A stretch of DNA of 64,000 bases, taken from positions 1 through 64,000 of the forward strand of contig JABABA010000002.1 of the NCBI GenBank assembly GCA_014238415.1, read 5' to 3'. A model generated the notes under the pieces. That model made no database searches, was not told the DNA's origin, and saw nothing but the letters and a program-made list of their open reading frames with translations. The stretch is from Planctomycetota bacterium. Its GTDB lineage: Bacteria; Planctomycetota; UBA1135; GCA-002686595. Below are positions 8,385-15,438 of this stretch, one piece after another (the stretch's first letter is position 1; each line of letters starts with the position of its first letter). A program made the translations under genes and the position numbers.

Positions 8385-9824
8385 ATGAACTCGTCTCCTT
8401 TCTATCTGGTCCTCGGTCTGGCTCTCCTGCACTTGGTTGCCGGATGCGGCGATGAGTACTCAACGCTCCCTGATCTCAGCGGTACGACCGTGGCGCCCGA
8501 TGTACTCGACCCAGCGGTTCAGGTTGTGATTCAAAAACGCCTCGAAGCCATCAAGAGGAATCCTGAATCCGCCACAGCCCAGCGCAGCCTCGGGCTTGCT
8601 TTTGAGGCGAATTCCGCCTGGCCCTGGGCAATTGGAGCCTACCGTCGAACTCTGGCCATCAACCCCGACGATAATGCAGCACGGTTGCATCTAGCCATCT
8701 GCCTTGGCCATGCGGGTGAGGATGTCGAGCATGTGGAGCAACTTGAGCGTGTAGTCAAAGCCGAGCCGACAATGGCTGCAGGGCTCAATCTTCTTGGTCT
8801 GGGCTACCTGAATGCGGGGCGATTCCAAGAAGCACAAGCTCAATTCCTTACCCTGCGCAATCTGTTCCCTAAGCATCCCCTGGGACACTTGGGCATGGGA
8901 CAGGTGCTGCTCGAAGAAGGTGAAGCTAAGGATGCGCTCGAACACCTGAAAAAAGCTCACGATCTGGCCCCTGACGACTTGTTCGTAGGATTCATGTTGG
9001 GGCAGTGCCTGGCAGACATGGGGCGCAGTTCCGAAGCACTGCCCTACCTGAGTCGCGCCAATGATCCCATACGCCCACATCTTGCGGACACCCTGACCAA
9101 TGAACTCGGCGGCTATGGCGTTAGCCTCACCGCCCAGATCGCACAGGCAAGCAGATACCTGGGAGTTGGCAACCGTACTGTTGCTCTCTCGATCCTTGAG
9201 GACCTGGAAGGTGACTACCCTGATGATCTGGCAGTACTGAACAACTTGGGGGCCGTCTACATTCAGGTTGGCCGGGACGAGGACGCCCTACGAGTGCTGC
9301 ACCACTTACTGACGATCAAGCCGGATCACCACAGAGCCTGGTTCAACATTTCAAGCATCCATTACGACCGTGGTGTAGCCCTCCTGAACACAGACCGAGC
9401 TGCTGCGCAGCCTCATCTGAGCAAGGCCCTTTCCGCGGCAGACAAAGCCGTGACTCATGGTAGACATGTGGCGATAATGCACAACCAAAGGGGTAATACC
9501 CTGATGGCGCTCAACAACCCAGAAGAAGCAATTGCAGAATTCCGCGAGGCCATTCGTCTGGGCAGCACGGATGAAACGGTCTACCTCAAGTGTTCTCAAT
9601 TGAGCTTCATCCAACAACGGCCGTCCGAGGGGTTTGAGGTGCTCATGAAGGCTGCCCAGTCACATCCTGACTGGTTCGAGGTGCGCATCCAGATTATCCC
9701 CTACTATGTTGGGCGAAAGGACAGCATAGGAGCGCGCAGCCTGATGGCCGAAATCGAAAACCTGGTGCCAGACGACCCACGCCTGACAGACATCCTCAAC
9801 CTCATCCTTGAAAGTGGGCTCTGA
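8385..9824 (+). CDS. TPR-repeat lipoprotein (first of a tandem paralogous pair)
   Basis: The ATG at 8385 has GGAG 7 nt upstream, so the in-frame GTG at 8373 is not used here. A lipoprotein signal with lipobox LVAGC leads into a protein of about 480 residues made almost wholly of tetratricopeptide repeats; typical units are SLGLAFEANSAWPWAIGAYRR, NLGAVYIQVGRDEDALRVL and NQRGNTLMALNNPEEAIAEF. The conserved entry DPAVQVVIQKRLEAI is shared with the next gene. TPR arrays mediate protein binding; here probably at the periplasmic face of a membrane. It lies 13 nt after mutS and upstream of its paralogue and a CRTAC1 protein. The partner protein is unknown. Confidence 0.82.
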   Translation: MNSSPFYLVLGLALLHLVAGCGDEYSTLPDLSGTTVAPDVLDPAVQVVIQKRLEAIKRNPESATAQRSLGLAFEANSAWPWAIGAYRRTLAINPDDNAARLHLAICLGHAGEDVEHVEQLERVVKAEPTMAAGLNLLGLGYLNAGRFQEAQAQFLTLRNLFPKHPLGHLGMGQVLLEEGEAKDALEHLKKAHDLAPDDLFVGFMLGQCLADMGRSSEALPYLSRANDPIRPHLADTLTNELGGYGVSLTAQIAQASRYLGVGNRTVALSILEDLEGDYPDDLAVLNNLGAVYIQVGRDEDALRVLHHLLTIKPDHHRAWFNISSIHYDRGVALLNTDRAAAQPHLSKALSAADKAVTHGRHVAIMHNQRGNTLMALNNPEEAIAEFREAIRLGSTDETVYLKCSQLSFIQQRPSEGFEVLMKAAQSHPDWFEVRIQIIPYYVGRKDSIGARSLMAEIENLVPDDPRLTDILNLILESGL

Positions 9825-10047
9825 ATCTACTCGCCCTGCTCATTGACGATCCGGCGCGGTCGTTGCAGCCAAGTCCGGCTTCAGGTCATGACCACGCAGT
9901 GTGTCAGCAATCGGAGGTCCTTCCACTCCAAAGCGCGCCCATAGCGTCAAGTTTTGGTGCCGAATTGGCGATTTCAAGGGCTGCAGGCCTGCTTTCGGGA
10001 TCATCCACCTAGGGCACCCTCAACCTTCAAAGGTAAGCTGTTCAACC

Positions 10048-11529
10048 GTGCGCGTTCCCAATCTCCTCTTTCTCTTCGCCATACTGCTGGCTGGATGCAG
10101 CGATGAAAGTCAGCAATCCACCGGGACCACGGGCTCTAGCACGGCAGGAGAATCTTCGGCTCGCACAACTCCAGGCGGAGTCGACGAACACTCCCAACAG
10201 GAAGAGGCGCTTGACCCGGCTGTTCAAGAAGTCATCGAGAGGCGTTTGCGTACAGTCACGCGTAACCCATCCGTCTCGACAACTCACCGTAGTCTTGGCT
10301 TGGCCTATCAAGCAAATGGCGCCTGGACGAGAGCCATCGCCGCCTTCCGCAAGACCTTGGAGCTGAATCCCAAAGACCACGCAGCTCGCCTGCACCTGGC
10401 AGTTTGTCTTTCACTGGCCGGAGGAAATCAGGAGAGCATTGAGCATCTTGAGCACGTTGTGAAAGCTCAACCTGATGGACCGGCAGGACTCTACCGCCTG
10501 GGAGTCGGCTACCTCAAGGCGGGACGCTTCTCCGAAGCACGCAAACGCTTTCTAGCCGTCAGCACGCTCATGCCTGATAATCCACATGGACATCTGGGCC
10601 TTGGTGAGGTGGCGATGGAGAATGGCAATGCAAAGGCCGCCCTGGTTCACCTGGAAAAAGCTCGCACGACTGGAAAAGGCAATGAGTTCGTGGACTTTGC
10701 CCTGGGCCAGTGCCTTGCCGAACTCGGCCGGGAGATGGAAGCTATGCCCCTGCTGAGCCAGGGCGCAGATGCAGCCCGTCCCCAGATAGGAGACAACCTG
10801 AGTCACGAAATGAGTCGCTATGGAGTAAGCCGCTCAGCACTCCTGGGGCGGGCTGCTGACCTGCACCAGGGAGGGGACCCCGCCTCCGCTATGGGGATCT
10901 TGAAACGCCTTGCAAAGGACTACCCAGAGGACTTGGTGGTACTCAACAACCTCGCGGCGGCCTACATGGCCCTCAAGCGAGAAGACCCCGCCTTGACAAC
11001 TCTGAACCAGGTGCTCGAGATCAAGTCGACCCAGCACTCGGCCTGGTTCAACATATCCAGTATCCACTTTGACCGTGCGATAGCGGTAATTGAAAGCAAC
11101 CCGCCAGCTGCACAGTCCCACCTGGTGAAAGCACTAGCTGCTGCCGACAATGCAGTGCGCCATGGAGGGCACCTGGCACGCATGCACACCATGAGGGGCA
11201 AGGTGCTGATGATGATGAACAGCCGCGCGGAAGCCATCGCAGAACTGGGTGAGTCAATCCGCCTGGGCACCAACAACGAAGATGTCTACCTGAATAGCGC
11301 CAAGCTGATGGTCGCAACCCAACGCCACGATGAAGCCTTCAGGCTCCTGCTCGGTGCCTTGCAAAAACACGCAGATTGGCTCGAAGTTCGCTTCCTCTGC
11401 ATGCCGTTTTTCATAAATCAGAAAGACACGATCAATGCACGTCGACTCCTGCATGAAATCACCAACCTCGCTCCCAATGACAAGCGCCTGCCACCACTGC
11501 GCGCTTTGCTTACACGAAACGGTCTCTGA
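10048..11529 (+). CDS. TPR-repeat lipoprotein (second paralogue)
   Basis: The likely start is GTG 10048, preceded by AAAGGTAAG and followed at once by a lipoprotein signal (RVPNLLFLFAILLAGC); the frame extends upstream but without a signal peptide. Its roughly 490 residues align end-to-end with the preceding TPR lipoprotein: DPAVQEVIERRL, the repeat LGLAYQANGAWTRAIAAFRK, the shared WFNISSIHFDRAI segment and the same C-terminal ending (INARRLLHEITNLAPNDKRL). A linker rich in Ser, Thr and Gly follows the lipid anchor. The gene is 5 nt from the CRTAC1 gene and probably co-transcribed with it. The pair looks like a tandem duplication. Confidence 0.82.
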   Translation: MRVPNLLFLFAILLAGCSDESQQSTGTTGSSTAGESSARTTPGGVDEHSQQEEALDPAVQEVIERRLRTVTRNPSVSTTHRSLGLAYQANGAWTRAIAAFRKTLELNPKDHAARLHLAVCLSLAGGNQESIEHLEHVVKAQPDGPAGLYRLGVGYLKAGRFSEARKRFLAVSTLMPDNPHGHLGLGEVAMENGNAKAALVHLEKARTTGKGNEFVDFALGQCLAELGREMEAMPLLSQGADAARPQIGDNLSHEMSRYGVSRSALLGRAADLHQGGDPASAMGILKRLAKDYPEDLVVLNNLAAAYMALKREDPALTTLNQVLEIKSTQHSAWFNISSIHFDRAIAVIESNPPAAQSHLVKALAAADNAVRHGGHLARMHTMRGKVLMMMNSRAEAIAELGESIRLGTNNEDVYLNSAKLMVATQRHDEAFRLLLGALQKHADWLEVRFLCMPFFINQKDTINARRLLHEITNLAPNDKRLPPLRALLTRNGL

Positions 11530-11534
11530 TTCCC

Positions 11535-13208
11535 ATGCACTCTTCTCAGCTGATCTGTAGCCTCGTGACTGTTCTCTACGTCACAAGCTGTTCCGATTCC
11601 CCATCCTCGACGCCGGTTCCAAAAACCCAACAGATCTGGTTCGAGGAAGTGCGAGAGGCCTCTGGAGTAGACTTTGTACACAGCCTGGGGTCCAAGCAAC
11701 GATTCTGGATCCCGGAAGTCACCGGCAGCGGTCTGGCGCTTTTCGATGCAGACGGAGATCAGGACCTGGATATGTTCCTTGTCCAAGGAGCTGACCTGAT
11801 CGGTGAAGGGGGGCCCGCAAGCAGTGACGAGTTATGGCTCAATCATGGGGACGGCACATTCACAAACGCCACCGAAGCTGCAGGCATCTCTGAGTCCAGC
11901 TTTGGCATGGGCTGCGCAGTTGGCGATTACGATGGAGACGGTGACCTGGACCTCTATGTAACCAACATGGGCCCGAATGTCCTCCTACGCAATCGAGGCG
12001 ACGCCACCTTCGAAGATGTCGCCAAGGAAGCAGGAGTCGCCCACAAATCCTGGGGAACAAGTGCTGCCTTTCTGGACTATGACGGGGACGGGGACCTTGA
12101 CCTCTTCGTGACCAACTACCTGCGCTGGAACAGCGACAGCGAAGTGCCCTGCAAAAGCAAACTCGGCTCTCCGGACTACTGCCATCCGAACAATTACGAC
12201 GCGCCTGATGCAGACGCCCTCTTCGAGAACCAAGGTGACGGAACGTTTCGCGACATCAGTGCCTCTTCGGGCGTGGCAGAGGTGTTCGGCAATGGGTTGG
12301 GCGTAGCGTGGGGAGACATGACCGGCGATGGCTTGATCGATATCTATGTGGCCAATGACGGCATGGCCAATCAACTATGGGTCAATCAAGGCCAGGGCAA
12401 GTTTCAAGATCGCGCCCTCCTCAAGGGTTGCGCCCTCTCTGGAGAAGGCAAGGCTGAAGCGGGTATGGGAGTGATTTTCGAAGATCTCAACGGAGACCTG
12501 AGACCCGATCTCTTCGTTACCCACCTGCGCGCTGAAACCAATACTTTCTACAGCAGCGGGAGGCGGCGGTTTTCCGATGACACGCGCAAGACCGGCACGG
12601 CACAAGCCAGCACTCTGGTGACTGGCTTCGGTACAGGTGCAGCAGACTTTGATCAGGATGGAGTGCTCGACATCTATGTGACCAACGGTCGCGTGGGGGA
12701 CGCCATGCCGCGTTTCTCTGATGAACGACCCCTGGCTGAACCCGACCAGGTGTTTGTAGGAACCGGAGGTGGCGTGTTTGAGGAACTGCAACCCCGTGGA
12801 GGCATTGCAAATGACTTCTTCTCCGTGGGTCGCGGAATGGCTCTGGGCGACATCGACGGGGACGGGGACATCGATGTGGTGCTACAAGACAACTCTGCCA
12901 GCGTACGGATCCTGCGCAACGTAGCCCCCAAGAAGGGAAGCTGGATCATGTACGACGTACGCACGGCCACCGGCGGTCAGGCTCTTGGCGCGAGGGTCAA
13001 GCTGACCCAAGGGGATCTTGTACAAGCACGCCAGGTGCAGAGCGCCTACAGCTACTGCTCCAGCGGTGACCCGAGGGTGCACTTTGGATTGGGGGCTGGT
13101 AGCGGCCCTCTTCAAGTGGAAGTCACCTGGCTGGATGGAACCCAAGAGCACTTCAACGGGTTGGCAGCGGAACAGGTCCACCAACTCATACGCGGCCAAG
13201 GGCAATAG
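11535..13208 (+). CDS. CRTAC1 family lipoprotein with FG-GAP repeats and ASPIC/UnbV domain
   Basis: A signal with lipobox YVTSC starts this 557-residue secreted protein. Seven calcium-loop FG-GAP/VCBS motifs are visible (DADGDQDLD, DYDGDGDLD twice, DMTGDGLID, DLNGDLRPD, DFDQDGVLD, DIDGDGDID), predicting a seven-bladed propeller. The C-terminal about 90 residues (GARVKLTQGDL...SAYSYCSSGDPRVHFGLG...VEVTWLDGTQEHF) match the ASPIC/UnbV domain. CRTAC1-type proteins are often encoded beside TPR proteins in planctomycetes and acidobacteria, as here. Their molecular role is not established; extracellular binding is the usual suggestion. Confidence 0.88.
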   Translation: MHSSQLICSLVTVLYVTSCSDSPSSTPVPKTQQIWFEEVREASGVDFVHSLGSKQRFWIPEVTGSGLALFDADGDQDLDMFLVQGADLIGEGGPASSDELWLNHGDGTFTNATEAAGISESSFGMGCAVGDYDGDGDLDLYVTNMGPNVLLRNRGDATFEDVAKEAGVAHKSWGTSAAFLDYDGDGDLDLFVTNYLRWNSDSEVPCKSKLGSPDYCHPNNYDAPDADALFENQGDGTFRDISASSGVAEVFGNGLGVAWGDMTGDGLIDIYVANDGMANQLWVNQGQGKFQDRALLKGCALSGEGKAEAGMGVIFEDLNGDLRPDLFVTHLRAETNTFYSSGRRRFSDDTRKTGTAQASTLVTGFGTGAADFDQDGVLDIYVTNGRVGDAMPRFSDERPLAEPDQVFVGTGGGVFEELQPRGGIANDFFSVGRGMALGDIDGDGDIDVVLQDNSASVRILRNVAPKKGSWIMYDVRTATGGQALGARVKLTQGDLVQARQVQSAYSYCSSGDPRVHFGLGAGSGPLQVEVTWLDGTQEHFNGLAAEQVHQLIRGQGQ

Positions 13209-13254
13209 ATCCGAGGTCGGGGAAGCCGGCCGGGTTTTTGGGGCGGGAAGGCGC

Positions 13255-13260
13255 TATCCT
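13255..13260 (+). promoter_or_regulatory. -10-like box (TATCCT) upstream of hemB
   Basis: TATCCT lies 11 nt before the hemB ATG. The same decamer GCGCTATCCT occurs upstream of the DinG-like gene at 29254-29263. No Shine-Dalgarno sequence intervenes. Confidence 0.4.
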
Positions 13261-13271
13261 TGAAGCCTGCC

Positions 13272-14270
13272 ATGAGTGATTTCCCTCTCGACCTTCCTCT
13301 GCGCCCCCGTCGCAACCGTAAATCTCCCGGCGTACGCGCCATGGTCCGCGAGACGCGGCTTACGCCCGAGCAACTCATCCTGCCCCTCTTCCTTCACGAA
13401 GGGTCAAGCGATCAAGAACTGGAATCCATGCCCGGTTGCATGCGCTGGGGCCTTGACGGAATGATGCGCGAAGCGGAAGCCGCACTTGAAGTGGGAATCA
13501 AAGCGGTGGTTCTCTTCCCCAAGGTCGAAGAGCAGGATAAGTCTCGCACAGGTGAAGGGGCCATTGACGACCAGGGGCTGATCCCCAATGCCCTGCGCCG
13601 TTTGAAAAAGGAGCTCCCCGAACTGGTGCTGATCACGGACGTGGCACTCGACCCATACAGCAGCGATGGACACGACGGAATCTTGGGAAATGATGGGCGC
13701 ATCCTGAACGACGAGACCGTCAACGTACTGGTACAACAATCCCTGATGCAGGCTGCCGCAGGAGCCGACATTGTTTCACCCAGCGATATGATGGATGGCA
13801 GGGTAGGCGCGATTCGAGATGGCCTCGACTGCGCCGGTCACACAGATGTTTCGATCCTTGCCTACACGGCCAAGTATTCCTCAGCGTTCTATGGTCCCTT
13901 TCGGGGTGCGCTGGATTCAGCACCGAAGAACGGGGACAAGAAGACCTACCAGATGGATCCCGCAAATGCTCGCGAGGCACTGCGCGAGCTGGCCTTGGAT
14001 GAAATGGAAGGAGCCGACATTGTAATGGTCAAACCTGCAGGACCATACTTGGATGTGATTGTGCACCTGCGCGAAGGCACAACCTTGCCGATTGCCGCTT
14101 ACCAGGTGTCCGGCGAGTACCTTGCGCTCAAAGCTGCCTCGGCTAGTGGTTGGCTGGATGAAAGAGACTCGGTCTTGGAGAGCTTGACCGGCATTGCCCG
14201 AGCTGGAGCCGACATGATCCTGACTTACTTCGCCAAGGACGCTGCGCGTTGGCTGCGCGAAGGTCGTTAG
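13272..14270 (+). CDS. hemB: Delta-aminolevulinic acid dehydratase (porphobilinogen synthase)
   Basis: HemB condenses two 5-aminolevulinate molecules to porphobilinogen in haem and corrin synthesis. The two active-site lysines are present: K201 in SILAYTAKYSSAFYGPFR and K254 in DIVMVKPAGPYLDV. The metal-site segment reads DVALDPYSSDGHDG, without the three cysteines of the zinc enzymes, so this is the cysteine-free Mg/Asp-type variant (as in Pseudomonas). Length (332 residues) is normal. ATG 13272 is preferred to an in-frame TTG 12 nt upstream. nagA starts 12 nt after the stop, suggesting an operon of unrelated functions. Confidence 0.96.
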   Translation: MSDFPLDLPLRPRRNRKSPGVRAMVRETRLTPEQLILPLFLHEGSSDQELESMPGCMRWGLDGMMREAEAALEVGIKAVVLFPKVEEQDKSRTGEGAIDDQGLIPNALRRLKKELPELVLITDVALDPYSSDGHDGILGNDGRILNDETVNVLVQQSLMQAAAGADIVSPSDMMDGRVGAIRDGLDCAGHTDVSILAYTAKYSSAFYGPFRGALDSAPKNGDKKTYQMDPANAREALRELALDEMEGADIVMVKPAGPYLDVIVHLREGTTLPIAAYQVSGEYLALKAASASGWLDERDSVLESLTGIARAGADMILTYFAKDAARWLREGR

Positions 14271-14282
14271 AACGGCCTAGGT

Positions 14283-15422
14283 ATGGGAACCCTTCTGATC
14301 CCCGACCGAATTGTGACCAGGGAAGGGTTGCAGACCGGTCAGGCCCTGCTCATCGAAGGCGGAATGATCGCCCGGCTGGGGCCAGTCGCTGATCTTCAGG
14401 GTCCTGAAAATAAAGAGGTCCATCTTCCCGACCAGACCCTCGCCCCTGGACTGGTGGATCTGCAGGTCAACGGAGGAGGCGGCTGCCTCTTGAACGACAA
14501 ACCGACTCTAGAGGGCGTGCGTTCTCTAATTGCTGCACACCAGCAATCTGGCAGTACGACCATTCTGCCCACACTGATATCCTGCGACCTGCCAACCATG
14601 GTCCAGGCAAGAGAAGCTGTGGAAGCAGGCTTGGAACAGAACCTCCCAGGTCTGGCGGGCTTGCACTTTGAAGGCCCCTTCCTTGATCAATCAAAGCGCG
14701 GCGCTCACGCGGCCGAGTCCCTGCGCGCGCCCGCCACCGAGGACATGGAACTGTTGGAGCAAGCGAGCCAGGGAACCTTGCTCTTGACCCTGGCTGCAAG
14801 TCATGCCAGCGATGACTTTTGTACACGCATGACACAAGCGGGAGTCGTGCTGTCCCTGGGCCATAGCGCAGCCAGCGCCGATGAAGCAAACGCCGCCTTC
14901 GACAAGGGGGTACGCCTGGTCACCCACCTCTACAACGCCATGTCCCCCCTGGCCCATCGGGATCCTGGAGTGGTGGGTGCTGCATTAGCTGACAAACGGG
15001 TCACTGTTGGACTGATCGCAGACGGTCAACATGTACATCCCACCGCCCTCCGCGCAGCCTGGGAAGCAAAAGGGGAAGAACGCTTCCTGTGCGTCAGTGA
15101 TGCTATCGGGCTTGCGGGTACGAACCTGCAAGAAGCACAGCTCGCCGGACAAACCGTACGAATCGAGGGCGGCCGCTGCGTCAACCAGGAGGGCCGACTG
15201 GCAGGATCCGCAATCGTGCTCAGCGACAGTTTGCCTATCCTGGTGAATGAGGTGGGGCTGACCCTGCCACAAGCGCTGGGCGCCTGCGCCACGGTGCCAG
15301 CAAGGGTGCTGGGCCTGAGCGATCGGGGCACAATTCACCCTGACCTGCGTGCGGACTTGATCGCCCTGGATCAAGACCTTGTGGTCAAGTCCGTGTGGGT
15401 CGCCGGACAGCGCCTGACCTAG
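14283..15422 (+). CDS. nagA: N-acetylglucosamine-6-phosphate deacetylase
   Basis: This 379-residue amidohydrolase removes acetate from GlcNAc-6-phosphate in amino-sugar and peptidoglycan recycling. Visible motifs are LAPGLVDLQVNGGGG near the N-terminus, the metal-ligand Glu in LHFEGPFLDQSKRGAH, His in LSLGHSAA and VTHLYNAMSPL, and the catalytic Asp in CVSDAIGLAGT. The C-terminus has the expected beta strand returning to the small domain (GTIHPDLRADLIALDQDL). No nagB or transporter lies nearby. It converges on topA with only 16 nt between the stops and no hairpin there. Confidence 0.94.
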   Translation: MGTLLIPDRIVTREGLQTGQALLIEGGMIARLGPVADLQGPENKEVHLPDQTLAPGLVDLQVNGGGGCLLNDKPTLEGVRSLIAAHQQSGSTTILPTLISCDLPTMVQAREAVEAGLEQNLPGLAGLHFEGPFLDQSKRGAHAAESLRAPATEDMELLEQASQGTLLLTLAASHASDDFCTRMTQAGVVLSLGHSAASADEANAAFDKGVRLVTHLYNAMSPLAHRDPGVVGAALADKRVTVGLIADGQHVHPTALRAAWEAKGEERFLCVSDAIGLAGTNLQEAQLAGQTVRIEGGRCVNQEGRLAGSAIVLSDSLPILVNEVGLTLPQALGACATVPARVLGLSDRGTIHPDLRADLIALDQDLVVKSVWVAGQRLT

Positions 15423-15438
15423 GGACTGCCCTACCCAC

